Origin: Dinoroseobacter sp039192165
Lineage (GTDB): Bacteria > Pseudomonadota > Alphaproteobacteria > Rhodobacterales > Rhodobacteraceae
Length of the DNA: 64,000 bases
Direction of reading: 5' to 3'
Assembly: GCA_039192165.1 (NCBI GenBank)
Contig: JBCCXD010000003.1
Span: 186,001 to 250,000 of the forward strand
Shown: piece after piece, positions 51,590 through 60,787 of the stretch
How positions within the stretch are numbered: the first letter of the stretch is position 1
Layout: every line of letters begins with the position of its first letter
Notes under the pieces: model-generated
Database searches by the model: none
Seen by the model: the letters and a program-made list of their open reading frames with translations, nothing else
What the model was told of the DNA's origin: nothing
Program-made: the position numbers and the translations under genes

Positions 51590-52611
51590 CAGGAGGACAC
51601 AGGCTCCGAGTCGTCTACTTTCACAACAAAAGTACCCGCGCGGATTGCTGCCTCTCTTTCGGCGACCAGTGCCATCGCGTCTGCAGGCACTTTGCCCTCA
51701 AAAGTGCCGAGAGGCGCAAGAGAACTACCCCCCTCTTTCATGTAAGAGTAGAGCCCATAATTCGCGGCTTCGAAGCTGCCATCAGCTACGGCTGCAAGGG
51801 CTGCCTGCATCGTGGGCTCAAAGTGCCAGATTGCCGAGGCAACGACGGTATCAGGATAGTCGGCCTGTGTATCAATAACGTTGCCGATTGCAAGAACGCC
51901 ACGTTCCTGGGCTGCGTCGGAAACGCCAAAACGCTCCGCGTACATCATGTCCGCGCCATTCTCGATCATAGCAAAAGCCGTTTCCTTGGCCTTCGGTGGA
52001 TCGAACCAGGACCCGATAAAGGACACTTGGAAAGTCGCGTCAGGCTTCATTTCGCGCACCCCGGCCATGAAGGCATGCATCAGCCGGTTTACTTCGGGTA
52101 TCGGGAACCCGCCGACCATCCCTACATTCCCTGTCTGGCTCATGGCACCGGCAATGATACCTGTAAGATAGGCGGCATCCTGAATGTAATTGTCAAAAAC
52201 AGCGAGGTTGGGATAGGCCGGGTCATCAAGGAAGGACGAGCCGAGCAGGAAGGCAGTATCAGGGTATTCCAGCACGACCTCGCGCGCCTCTGCTTCGACA
52301 CCGAAAATTTCGCCGACAATCAGCTTTGCGCCTCCTTCGGCGTATTCGCGCATGACGCGCGTATAGTCGGTGTTTGCCGTGTTTTCCGTGAAGGTGTAGG
52401 TAATCTGACCGGCTGCCTGCGCAGCTTCTGCCGCGATGTGGATGCGGCTGACCCACTGTTGTTCAACCGGCACTGTGTATATACCCGCGACACTCATGGG
52501 ATCTTGTGCAAGGAGCCGCGTAGGCAGTGTTGCAAGGCCGGCGGCAGCACCAGCGCCAACAAGTAGGCTCCGACGGCCAATCCCGGATTGAAGCAGTTCA
52601 ACGCGTTTCAT
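51589..52611 (-). CDS. BMP-family substrate-binding protein (ABC importer)
   Basis: The 340-residue protein is a periplasmic BMP-type binding protein of nucleoside/nucleobase importers. The N-terminus GIGRRSLLVGAGAAAGLATLPTRLLA looks like a Tat (twin-arginine) signal. The mature part has ITYTFTENTANTDYTRVMREYAEGGAKLIVGEIF, NVGMVGGFPIPEVNRLMHAFMAG and the GADMMYAERFG segment. The ATG at 52611 follows GGGAGAG; an upstream in-frame extension lacks homology. It is the first gene of the binding protein-ATPase-permease-permease-deaminase operon. Confidence 0.9.
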   Translation of the reverse strand: MKRVELLQSGIGRRSLLVGAGAAAGLATLPTRLLAQDPMSVAGIYTVPVEQQWVSRIHIAAEAAQAAGQITYTFTENTANTDYTRVMREYAEGGAKLIVGEIFGVEAEAREVVLEYPDTAFLLGSSFLDDPAYPNLAVFDNYIQDAAYLTGIIAGAMSQTGNVGMVGGFPIPEVNRLMHAFMAGVREMKPDATFQVSFIGSWFDPPKAKETAFAMIENGADMMYAERFGVSDAAQERGVLAIGNVIDTQADYPDTVVASAIWHFEPTMQAALAAVADGSFEAANYGLYSYMKEGGSSLAPLGTFEGKVPADAMALVAEREAAIRAGTFVVKVDDSEPVSS

Positions 52612-53030
52612 AATAACTCTCCCAATCGCCGTTGTTATCAGCCGAAAGTACCAAGTCCCCCGCAGGGCGCAACTTAATCGCGTTCGATTATTGGGCAAAT
52701 GATCGCGAATTGGGCGCTAGACACCGAATGCGCCTCTTTGCGCCGCGATATCGATACCCCTCGCGAGGGTGGATAAACGTTGCTTTCCCGAGGTGTCACT
52801 TGGTTGGTGCGGTACGCGATACCGAAAACCTGCCTTGCACCTGCAAAGCGTGCCTTGCCGATCTGGTCCTGGTTTCGAAAATCTGGTGACCTTGGCGGAT
52901 CGTCTTGTCCGGAAGGCTGCTTATTGCGCGAAAAGACGCATAGTTTTCTGCTTCTCGGTTTTTTACGCGTTGTTCGCCTTGTGCGCGCAACCGGGATCGG
53001 TCAGCAAAGAGAAAAGGACCGGAGGAAAAA
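52612..53030. other. Divergent 419-base gap: importer operon / thiolase
   Basis: No gene is supported here; the small frames present lack homology and start signals. It must hold promoters for both the minus-strand importer and the plus-strand thiolase. A 12-base perfect palindrome CCCTCGCGAGGG at 52758-52769 is a candidate operator. A strong ribosome-binding site (CCGGAGG) lies just before the thiolase ATG. No purine or other riboswitch fold was recognised. Confidence 0.6.
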
Positions 53031-54209
53031 ATGGCAAACGAAATCGTCGTCTTGGATGGTGCACGCACCGCGATCGGGTCGTTCGGGGGCAGCCTTGCCG
53101 GAACGCCCCCCATCGAGCTTGGTGCGATTGCGGCAAAGGAGGCCCTGGCGCGATCTGGCGTTAGCGGCGCACAGATCGGACACGTGGCCTACGGTCACGT
53201 AATCAACACAGAGCCCCGGGACATGTATTTGAGCCGCGTTGCGGCGATGGATGCGGGCGTTCCGGAGACGACGCCGGCCATGAATGTCAACCGTCTCTGC
53301 GGGTCCGGGGCGCAGGCCGTCGCGTCGGTCATACAGGCGCTGATGCTTGGAGATGCGGAATTCGGTCTGGCGGGTGGCGCCGAAAGCATGAGCCGCTCCC
53401 CTTACACTGTGCCTGCTGCCCGGTGGGGCCAGAAAATGGGCGATGCTGGTACGCAGGACATGATGCTGGGGGCACTTAACTGTCCGTTTGGCACCGGCCA
53501 CATGGGCGTCACTGCGGAAAACGTGGCGGTTGAGCACGGTATCAGCCGCGAAGACCAAGACGCCTTCGCAATGGACAGCCAGACCAAAGCAGCCCGGGCT
53601 ATCGACGAGGGGCGATTTGACAGCCAGATCGTACCTGTCGAGGTGCGGGTCAAGCGGGACATGATCTCGTTTGCGCGTGACGAACATCCTAAGGCGACCA
53701 CGCTGGAGGCGCTTTCAGGGCTGCGCGCCGTGTTTCAGAAAGATGGCTCGGTGACCGCGGGCAACGCGTCGGGGATCAATGACGGCGCGGCTGCTTTGGT
53801 GCTGGCGCGCGCAGATGCGGCTGAAGCCGCAGGTCTGTCGCCGCGCGCCCGTGTTCTGGGGTATGCCCATGCCGGTGTCCGCCCGGAGGTTATGGGGATT
53901 GGGCCTATCCCGGCGGTTGAAGCACTATGCGCTCGCACCGGTCTTTCAGTCGAGGATTTCGATGTGATCGAGTCCAATGAGGCCTTCGCCGCTCAGGCGC
54001 TGGCAGTAAACAAGGGGCTCGGGCTCGACCCGGAAAAAGTCAATCCCAATGGCGGGGCAATTGCTCTTGGTCATCCGGTTGGGGCTACAGGGGCCATCCT
54101 GACCGTGAAAGCGCTTTACGAGCTTGAGCGGACTGGCGGTCAAAAAGCGTTGGTGACCATGTGCATCGGGGGTGGCCAGGGCATCGCATTGGCGTTTGAA
54201 CGGCTTTAA
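53031..54209 (+). CDS. Acetyl-CoA acetyltransferase (thiolase)
   Basis: The 392-residue thiolase joins two acetyl-CoA to acetoacetyl-CoA or runs the reverse. The nucleophile Cys90 lies in VNRLCGSGAQAV, the catalytic His in GGAIALGHPVGATGA, and the second Cys in LVTMCIGGGQGIAL. It most resembles the biosynthetic PhaA/AtoB type, but no phaB or phaC is adjacent, so polyhydroxybutyrate use is not shown. It has its own promoter gap and a long hairpin downstream. Confidence 0.95.
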   Translation: MANEIVVLDGARTAIGSFGGSLAGTPPIELGAIAAKEALARSGVSGAQIGHVAYGHVINTEPRDMYLSRVAAMDAGVPETTPAMNVNRLCGSGAQAVASVIQALMLGDAEFGLAGGAESMSRSPYTVPAARWGQKMGDAGTQDMMLGALNCPFGTGHMGVTAENVAVEHGISREDQDAFAMDSQTKAARAIDEGRFDSQIVPVEVRVKRDMISFARDEHPKATTLEALSGLRAVFQKDGSVTAGNASGINDGAAALVLARADAAEAAGLSPRARVLGYAHAGVRPEVMGIGPIPAVEALCARTGLSVEDFDVIESNEAFAAQALAVNKGLGLDPEKVNPNGGAIALGHPVGATGAILTVKALYELERTGGQKALVTMCIGGGQGIALAFERL

Positions 54210-54245
54210 CTGGGATTAATCCAGCATTCACCAAAACGTTCCAAT

Positions 54246-54270
54246 CTCGGTCGCGAGTCGCGCGGCCGAG
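54246..54270 (+). other. Long GC-rich hairpin between thiolase and kinase genes
   Basis: A ten-base stem (CTCGGTCGCG with CGCGGCCGAG, one G-T pair) and five-base loop begins 37 bases after the thiolase stop and ends 37 bases before the kinase start. No U-run follows, so it is not a textbook terminator. It may stabilise the thiolase mRNA end or affect translation of the kinase. Confidence 0.45.
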
Positions 54271-54307
54271 AGGATTCGCGCGATCTTGGAGAGAGGGGTT
54301 GCGCACC

Positions 54308-56773
54308 ATGCTGAGCCAAGAAATTGAAAACCGTCTTGCCCAGGAACGGCGTGCACGTCTGGCCGCAGAACGACTTCTTGCTCAGAAACAGCGTGAACTG
54401 CGCGCGGCAAATGATGAACTCTCCAAGCATGCTTTCGCGTTGTCAGATCAGATCGTGGAACAACGCCATGAGGCGGAGGAACTGAAAGACGAGAACTTTC
54501 AGGTTCGTTCGGATCTGCAACGGGCCGAAAAGCGTCTTTGGACATCGGTCGAGACAATCGAGGACGGCTTTGCGGTCTTTGACAGTGCGCGCCGGCTGAT
54601 CCTGGCAAACCCGGCCTACCTAAGAACCTTCGATGATCTGGAGCAGATAAGGCCTGGCATCGACTACGCCACCTTGCTTCAGTTCGCCGTTGAAGAGGGG
54701 ATCGTCGATACCGAGGGTCTTGGCCGCCAAGACTGGTGCGAGATGATGCAGACACGATGGGAATCCGAACAGATCGATCCAATCATCGTCCGGCTTTGGA
54801 ACGGCTATTCCGTGAAACTGATCGAGAGACGCGGCGAGGACGGCGATATCGTGACGCTCGCGCTGAACATCACGGAAACAATCCGCCGGGAAAAAGACCT
54901 GACGGAAGCGCGGCATCGCGCGGAGGCTGCAAACCGGGCGAAGTCGGCCTTTTTGGCGAATATGAGCCACGAGCTGCGCACGCCGATGAACGGCGTGGTT
55001 GGGATGGCGTCGCTGCTTGCCGAGGGCACGCTTGACGATGAACAGCGCCTTTACGTGGACACGATCCACCAGTCTGGCGAGGCGCTTTTGCACATTATCA
55101 ACGAAGTGCTCGACTTCTCTAAGATGGAAGCCGGTAAGCTTGAGTTACACCCGCAAGCATTTAACCTCGAACAACTTGTTCATGATGTGGTGCTCCTGTC
55201 GCTTCCCGGAGCGCAGCAGAAGGGCATTAAGATTGCCCTGGACTTCGATATGTTCCTGCCGGCCCGTTTTGTCGGGGACAAGGGCCGGCTGCGGCAGGTG
55301 CTCACAAATCTAATCGGCAATGCGGTTAAATTTACCTCTCAAGGGCATGTCGCGATCCGGGTCCTTGGGTTCCCGAAGTGCGAGGATATGCGCCAAGTTA
55401 TTTTCAATATCGAGGATACCGGTATCGGTATAGCCCCAGAGATGTCGGACTTTGTCTTCGGCGAATTTAATCAGGCCGAAGACGAGCGGAACCGCAATTT
55501 CGAAGGCACGGGGCTAGGTCTCGCGATTACCAAACGACTGGTTGAATTGATGGGTGGTGATATCTGGGTGGAGTCGGAGCTTGGCCAGGGCTCATGTTTC
55601 TCCTTCCGTGTCGACCTGCCGATTGACGGTGCAGAGGGCGCACCGGAACTTACAGACAAATTAGAGGGCATTTCGAAAGTTCTTGTTGTAGACGGCGACT
55701 GCCTGTCACGTGACGTTCTGGTGAAGCAGCTCATTGGTTTTGGCCTGGATGTGGTGCAGGTTAAGACCATCGGAGATGCCAAAACTCATCTCGCCCAAGA
55801 CTCCTCGATCGATCTTGTACTTACGGACTACGGATTACCCGACGCCAACGGGGTAGATCTTGCACAGCACCTCAAAGCTGCTGGAAGCGCTGTGCCGGTT
55901 GTCCTGGTGAGCCGTACACTCGTCGGTCATATCGGTGCCGAGGATCGCGGCCTTTTCCGCGCCAGCTTGACGCAACCTGTCTTGCGCTCCGATCTGTATC
56001 GCACTCTCCGGGAGCTTTCTGCCAGTACTCCCCTGCCGCCGGAGGAGCAGGTGGACAATGCCACTGATGGGTTCGCCCAGAAAACGAGCCCCGCTGAAGC
56101 TGAAGTTCAACCGCAACTCGTCGACATTGGCCCATTTTCCTCAGCGCGACAAAGAGCAGACTCTCCGAAGGTGCCGGAAGCGCCAGAGTCGCCTGCTGCG
56201 ACCGAACCGCGACTTGTCGAAGTTGAACCCACGCCGCCATTTTTTGCCCGCCGGTTTATTCCGGTGGCAGGGCCCGAAGAGGCTTCAGAGGTGCCTGGTT
56301 CAGACAAGACTGCGGACATCAGAGAACAGGAACAACCGGCGCATGACATGGCAGACGTCCCACGGCCGGTCAAAATCCTCGCCGCCGAAGACAATCGCAC
56401 CAATCAGCTGGTTTTTCGAAAAATGCTTCGCGACCTGAACATTGAACTGGAGTTTGCGGGCAATGGTCTCGAAGCGCTTGAGCTTTATCAGAGTTTTTCG
56501 CCTGACCTTGTGTTTATGGACATTTCGATGCCGAAGATGGACGGCATGGAAGCAACGCGCGCCATCCGTGAGCTTGAAAAATCAACTGGCCGGACCGTGC
56601 CCATCACGGCAATGACTGCGCACGCGATGGACGGTGATGCGGACAGGATCCTTTCAGCCGGGCTCGACTACTATCTGACCAAGCCGCTCAAGAAAGCCGA
56701 TATTCGCGCCAAGATAGAAGAGCTTATGCCGGAGGAATGCGCGCCGCTGCGTCGCGATACTGCGGCGGAATAG
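54308..56773 (+). CDS. Soluble hybrid histidine kinase with two receiver domains
   Basis: The 821-residue protein has a coiled coil (about 1-75), a PAS-like domain (about 78-195), HisKA with phospho-acceptor His221 in NMSHELRTPMNG, and HATPase with a GTGLGLAI box near 400-407. REC1 (about 458-570) has Asp507 but its acidic pair is VDGD and the conserved Lys before Pro is Gln556. REC2 (about 688-805) is complete: AEDN, Asp738 and Lys792. A proline-rich linker (about 575-685) separates them. No transmembrane segment is visible, so it senses a cytosolic cue. ATG at 54308 is preferred over TTG at 54299 for ribosome-site spacing. Confidence 0.9.
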   Translation: MLSQEIENRLAQERRARLAAERLLAQKQRELRAANDELSKHAFALSDQIVEQRHEAEELKDENFQVRSDLQRAEKRLWTSVETIEDGFAVFDSARRLILANPAYLRTFDDLEQIRPGIDYATLLQFAVEEGIVDTEGLGRQDWCEMMQTRWESEQIDPIIVRLWNGYSVKLIERRGEDGDIVTLALNITETIRREKDLTEARHRAEAANRAKSAFLANMSHELRTPMNGVVGMASLLAEGTLDDEQRLYVDTIHQSGEALLHIINEVLDFSKMEAGKLELHPQAFNLEQLVHDVVLLSLPGAQQKGIKIALDFDMFLPARFVGDKGRLRQVLTNLIGNAVKFTSQGHVAIRVLGFPKCEDMRQVIFNIEDTGIGIAPEMSDFVFGEFNQAEDERNRNFEGTGLGLAITKRLVELMGGDIWVESELGQGSCFSFRVDLPIDGAEGAPELTDKLEGISKVLVVDGDCLSRDVLVKQLIGFGLDVVQVKTIGDAKTHLAQDSSIDLVLTDYGLPDANGVDLAQHLKAAGSAVPVVLVSRTLVGHIGAEDRGLFRASLTQPVLRSDLYRTLRELSASTPLPPEEQVDNATDGFAQKTSPAEAEVQPQLVDIGPFSSARQRADSPKVPEAPESPAATEPRLVEVEPTPPFFARRFIPVAGPEEASEVPGSDKTADIREQEQPAHDMADVPRPVKILAAEDNRTNQLVFRKMLRDLNIELEFAGNGLEALELYQSFSPDLVFMDISMPKMDGMEATRAIRELEKSTGRTVPITAMTAHAMDGDADRILSAGLDYYLTKPLKKADIRAKIEELMPEECAPLRRDTAAE

Positions 56774-56783
56774 GCCAGCGTGA

Positions 56784-57578
56784 CTACGCCGCTTCAACGT
56801 TCGCCGCGTCGGGGTAGGGCCGTACGAAAACCGGCGCAGTCTCTGTGCTGCGTGTGGCATCGAAACTGTAGCCTCCTGTCACGAAGTCCTTGAGACCTTC
56901 CGGCTCAGAGACGCGATTTTGCACAACGAAACGGGCCATAGCGCCACGTGCTTTCTTGGCAAAGAAACTCACAGTTTTCGCCGTCCCATCCCGATCTTCA
57001 AGAAAAGTCGGAGTGATGACTTTGAGCCGCAGCGCCTTCAGATCAACAGCGCCGAAGTATTCCTGGGACGCGCAATTTACGACAGTATCGGTGTCAACCG
57101 CCCGTGCCTGCGCGTTCAGCGCTCTTGAAATACGCGGTCCCCACCAGTCATACAGCGATTTGCCGCGTTTGGTTTCGAGACGGCTTCCCATCTCAAGCCG
57201 ATAGGCCTGCATCAAATCGAGCGGACGCAACACCCCATAAAGACCCGACAGAATGCGCAAGTGGTCCTGCGCATAGCGCCACTCATCGGCAGACAGGCTG
57301 CCAGCCTCGAGCCCGACATACGTGTCCCCTGCAAAGGCGAGCGCTGCCGGGCGGGCGTCACCGTCTCCGGTTCTTGGTCGAAATGCTCTGAACCGATCCT
57401 TGTTTAGCTTCGCCAGATTTTCCGACAGGCTCATCAGCTTTCGCAACGCATCCGTGTCAAGTTTGCGCGCCTCGCGTGCCAGAGCAGCGGCTTGAGCTTC
57501 AAACTCGGGCACCGTGGTGGCCATCGGCGGTGCCACGTCCCAATCCAGCCTTTTTGCCGGCGAGATCACTATAAGCAT
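56784..57578 (-). CDS. yaaA: Peroxide stress protein YaaA
   Basis: YaaA (264 residues, DUF328) lowers free iron and so limits oxidative damage in E. coli. MLIVISPAKRLDWD is the standard start, followed by FNKDR-like NLAKLNKDRFRAF, LSGLYGVLRPLDLMQAYRLEMGSRL, VNCASQEYFGAVD and FFAKKARGAMARFVV. It converges on the histidine kinase with ten bases between stops. No regulatory site for OxyR could be recognised. Confidence 0.94.
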   Translation of the reverse strand: MLIVISPAKRLDWDVAPPMATTVPEFEAQAAALAREARKLDTDALRKLMSLSENLAKLNKDRFRAFRPRTGDGDARPAALAFAGDTYVGLEAGSLSADEWRYAQDHLRILSGLYGVLRPLDLMQAYRLEMGSRLETKRGKSLYDWWGPRISRALNAQARAVDTDTVVNCASQEYFGAVDLKALRLKVITPTFLEDRDGTAKTVSFFAKKARGAMARFVVQNRVSEPEGLKDFVTGGYSFDATRSTETAPVFVRPYPDAANVEAA

Positions 57579-57640
57579 GTCATCCTCTCAAAGGGTGTGC
57601 ACCCAGCTATCTAGGCAGGCAACTCCGCGCGTCCATAGTC

Positions 57641-59680
57641 CTAGCAGTCCCGCAGCACATCAAGGAACGCATCCGCAAATCGCTCCGCCCGACGCGCCCC
57701 AAGCAGATGCGACAGCGCGTGTTCCGTTTGGGGCTTTTGCTCAGCCACTTTCGAGATCAGCGACGCCGAGCAACTCAGAGGTTTTAGTGTTCCGCAGGAT
57801 CCACGCGTCAGATCACTCTGTGCGGCATTCAACTGATCGAAAAGCGAGGCTGCCGCCTGTCCGACCAGACGTCGACGTGCGGGGTGAAGCGGTTCAGGTT
57901 CCTCTCCTGAGATAACTGCCAGAAATTCAGCGCCGTACTTCTCTAGTTTCTTGGCGCCTACACCGCCGATGCGCGCAAATTCATCGAGGCTCGCAGGCCG
58001 TGTCTCGGCCATCTCGATCAATGTGCGGTCGTTAAAAACCATATAGGCCGGGAGCCCCGCTGCTTCAGCTAGGAAACGCCGTTTGGCCTTCAGCGCGGAA
58101 AGCAATGGGGCGTCAGCGTCGGATACAAGCGCCCGAACGGATGAGCGTTCGGCAGCGCGCAGCAGAGTATCTTTGCGCAGTGTAATACTCTCTTCCCCGC
58201 GCAGAAGCGGTCGGGCGGAGGATGTCATAACCAACCCACCATGGCGCTCTGGGTCCGGCCGGAGCAGGTCATGCCCCATCATCTGCCGGAAAACACCTGT
58301 CCAAGTCCGGCGTTCGAGGTCTTGCCCCACACCGAAGGTGGGCAGATCGTTGTGCCCACGGGCACGCACCTTATCGGTCTCGTTGCCAAGCAGCACATCG
58401 ATCAGATGACCTGCGCCGAAATGCTCCCCGGTGCGCAGCGCCGCGGAAAGCGCCTTGCGCACGGCTTCCGTGCCATCGAATGTCTCAGGTGGCGTATCGC
58501 ACAGGTCGCAAGATCTACATGGAGCACTTTGCTCACCAAAATAGCCCAGTAACACCTGCCGCCGGCACTGCAGCGCCTCTGCAAGGCCCAACAGAGCGTT
58601 CAGGCGGCCATGGTCGGCATGTTTGCGGTCAGGCGGTGCGAGGCTTTCGTCGACCTGGGTCCGGCGCAAACGAATATCGTCAGCACCAAAGAGTGTCAGG
58701 GTCTCGGCAGGAGCCCCATCCCTGCCTGCACGCCCAATTTCCTGGTAGTAGGCCTCAATCGACTTGGGCAGATCGGCATGGGCGACCCAGCGAATATCGG
58801 GCTTGTCCACTCCCATACCAAACGCGACGGTCGCCACCACGATTAACCCATCCTCTGACTGAAACCGGGTTTCGACGGCGCGGCGATCTTCGGCCTCCAT
58901 CCCGCCATGATAATGGCAGGCGCTGTGACCTTCTTCCTGAAGAGCAGAGGCCAGCGTTTCCGTCTTCGCGCGCGTTCCGCAATAGACGATCCCGCTCTGC
59001 CCTCTGCGCGCTGCAGCGAAGTCAAGGATCTGCCGGCGGGGGTTATTCTTGGCCGCGAAGGCTAAATGGATATTCGGTCGATCAAATCCTCGGAGGAATG
59101 TGCGGGGCCGCTGTCCGTCAAAGAGACGTTCTATTATCTCCTGCTGCGTTTCTTCGTCAGCGGTTGCTGTAAAAGCTGACAATGGACATCTCAGAGCGCG
59201 GCGCAATTCACCAATACGCAGGTAGTCTGGTCTGAAATCGTGGCCCCATTGGCTGACGCAATGGGCTTCGTCGACGGCTATCGCGGTGACGCCAACCCTG
59301 CGCAGCATCGCGACTGTGCCAGCGTTGGCAAGCCGCTCAGGCGCCATGTACAACAGGTGCATGTTGCCCTGTTCCAGTGCTTGGAAAACCTCGTCGGTTT
59401 CCTCCACGGTGTTACCAGATGTCAGTGCGCCCGCAGTGACGCCCAATTCGCGCAGAGCGCGCACCTGATCGCGCATCAAAGCGATCAGTGGGGAAATCAC
59501 CACCGTCACGCCGTGCGTCATCATGGCGGGCAATTGGTAACACAGCGATTTGCCACCCCCGGTCGGCATGATGGCCAATACGTTGTCGCCGCGTGATACC
59601 GCGTTGACAATCTCGGCCTGTCCGGGACGGAAGGCCTCAAACCCAAAAACGGACGACAGAAGCTGCTCTGCGTTTTCCAT
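57641..59680 (-). CDS. recQ: ATP-dependent DNA helicase RecQ
   Basis: RecQ (679 residues) is a 3'-5' DNA helicase acting in recombination repair. Walker A TGGGKS is at residues 40-45 and DEAH at 137-140 with the following CVSQWGHDFRPDY aromatic loop. The helicase C domain includes IVVATVAFGMGVDKPDIRWV, and zinc-binding cysteines appear in CRSCDLCD. A winged-helix region and C-terminal HRDC domain (LVSDADAPLLSALKAKRRFLAE, FARIGGVGAKKLEKYG) follow. The tail after the HRDC domain is about 70 residues of unknown role. Confidence 0.97.
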   Translation of the reverse strand: MENAEQLLSSVFGFEAFRPGQAEIVNAVSRGDNVLAIMPTGGGKSLCYQLPAMMTHGVTVVISPLIALMRDQVRALRELGVTAGALTSGNTVEETDEVFQALEQGNMHLLYMAPERLANAGTVAMLRRVGVTAIAVDEAHCVSQWGHDFRPDYLRIGELRRALRCPLSAFTATADEETQQEIIERLFDGQRPRTFLRGFDRPNIHLAFAAKNNPRRQILDFAAARRGQSGIVYCGTRAKTETLASALQEEGHSACHYHGGMEAEDRRAVETRFQSEDGLIVVATVAFGMGVDKPDIRWVAHADLPKSIEAYYQEIGRAGRDGAPAETLTLFGADDIRLRRTQVDESLAPPDRKHADHGRLNALLGLAEALQCRRQVLLGYFGEQSAPCRSCDLCDTPPETFDGTEAVRKALSAALRTGEHFGAGHLIDVLLGNETDKVRARGHNDLPTFGVGQDLERRTWTGVFRQMMGHDLLRPDPERHGGLVMTSSARPLLRGEESITLRKDTLLRAAERSSVRALVSDADAPLLSALKAKRRFLAEAAGLPAYMVFNDRTLIEMAETRPASLDEFARIGGVGAKKLEKYGAEFLAVISGEEPEPLHPARRRLVGQAAASLFDQLNAAQSDLTRGSCGTLKPLSCSASLISKVAEQKPQTEHALSHLLGARRAERFADAFLDVLRDC

Positions 59681-59764
59681 GTGGTTGTTGGTTACGTACT
59701 GCTCTGTTTTTCAGAACACTCCCATACCACCGGTAGCGCAACAAGTCCTTTATCGCATCTAAGT

Positions 59765-60052
59765 CTAGTAAAACGCCGCCGCGTTGTTGGTCAGGATGAT
59801 CCGAAGCGCGTACACCGCTATAAGCACCAACAGCGGCGCGAGATCGAGGCCTCCCATCGCCGGGAGAATCCGCCTCACGCGGCTGTAGAGCGGCTCGAGA
59901 AACCTTTCTAAACCATACCAGACTTGTGCGACGAATTGCTGGCGCAGGTTGAGGACCTGAAAGTTGATCAGCCAGCTCATGATGATGTGCGCGATGATGA
60001 TGAACCACGCCACGTCGAGGATAAGCAGAAGGATCTGCAAAAGGGACTGCAT
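59765..60052 (-). CDS. YggT family membrane protein
   Basis: The 95-residue protein has two hydrophobic segments (about 5-35 and 70-90) and the YggT motif PLYSRVRRILPAMGGLDLAPLLVLI. YggT proteins are conserved in many bacteria, with suggested links to cell-envelope or osmotic functions, but their role is not settled. The gene is divergent from a thioesterase-like gene and follows recQ's start region by 84 bases in the same direction. Confidence 0.88.
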   Translation of the reverse strand: MQSLLQILLLILDVAWFIIIAHIIMSWLINFQVLNLRQQFVAQVWYGLERFLEPLYSRVRRILPAMGGLDLAPLLVLIAVYALRIILTNNAAAFY

Positions 60053-60178
60053 CTGGGCCTCCGGAACTGTCTTTGGACAGACCTATGCGGTTGGCGTGGT
60101 GCGTGCAAGCCAGTGCCGCACCGTCACACTTGACGCGGCTTTGGTGCAGTGAAGGTATATGCGCCGAAGGAACATAGC

Positions 60179-60715
60179 ATGTATCCATTTTTGCGCCTTT
60201 TCTGGCAGTTCTTTGTGCATCGCAACAGCCCGGACATCGGGCCTTTTGGCACCCATGTCAGCGTCCATAGATGTTGGCCTTGGGACCTCGATGTTTTTGC
60301 AGAGCTGAATAACGGTAGAACCCTGACACTCTACGATCTTGGCCGCCTGCCGCTTGCGCGACGCACCGGTCTGATCAGACTTCTGCTCCGCAACAAATGG
60401 AGCCTGACCATGGCCGGGGCCGCGGTACGCTACCGCCGCCGCATTCGCATGTTCGAAAAGTTTGAAATGCGGTCGCGGCTTTTGGCCTGGGATCGCAGGT
60501 TCATGTATATCGAACAGGCGATGATCGTGCGCGGGCAAGCAGCCGGTCACATTGTCTATCGCTGCGCAGTCACCGATAAGAAAGGTATTGTGCCCGTCCC
60601 GGAAATCGCCGAGACGCTGGAACCCGGTCTGACCTCACCCGCAATTCCAGACTGGGTCGCCGCCTGGATCGCCGCAGAAGACCAGAGGCCCTGGCCTCCG
60701 GAGATTGCGGTGTAG
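60179..60715 (+). CDS. Thioesterase-like hotdog protein
   Basis: The 178-residue protein looks like a hotdog-fold acyl-CoA thioesterase of the 4-hydroxybenzoyl-CoA thioesterase/THEM6-like group. CWPWDLDVFAELNNGRTLTLYDLGRLPLARR is the likely active-site helix region, followed by strands AAVRYRRRIRMFEKFEMRSRLLAWD. The exact substrate is unknown. ATG at 60179 has GAAGGA at a good distance and is preferred over a GTG ten codons upstream. Confidence 0.75.
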   Translation: MYPFLRLFWQFFVHRNSPDIGPFGTHVSVHRCWPWDLDVFAELNNGRTLTLYDLGRLPLARRTGLIRLLLRNKWSLTMAGAAVRYRRRIRMFEKFEMRSRLLAWDRRFMYIEQAMIVRGQAAGHIVYRCAVTDKKGIVPVPEIAETLEPGLTSPAIPDWVAAWIAAEDQRPWPPEIAV

Positions 60716-60787
60716 CATTTAAAAGACCCTTGCACACCGGTTTGTAACGCCCCCTACTGGCGCAAACGGGCAGGCAAGAGGCGCCGA

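Noticed and set aside
58480..59172. 230-residue open frame on the plus strand
   Set aside because: It lies antisense to recQ, is Arg/Gly/Ser-rich with no recognisable domain, and is a by-product of GC-rich codons in recQ.
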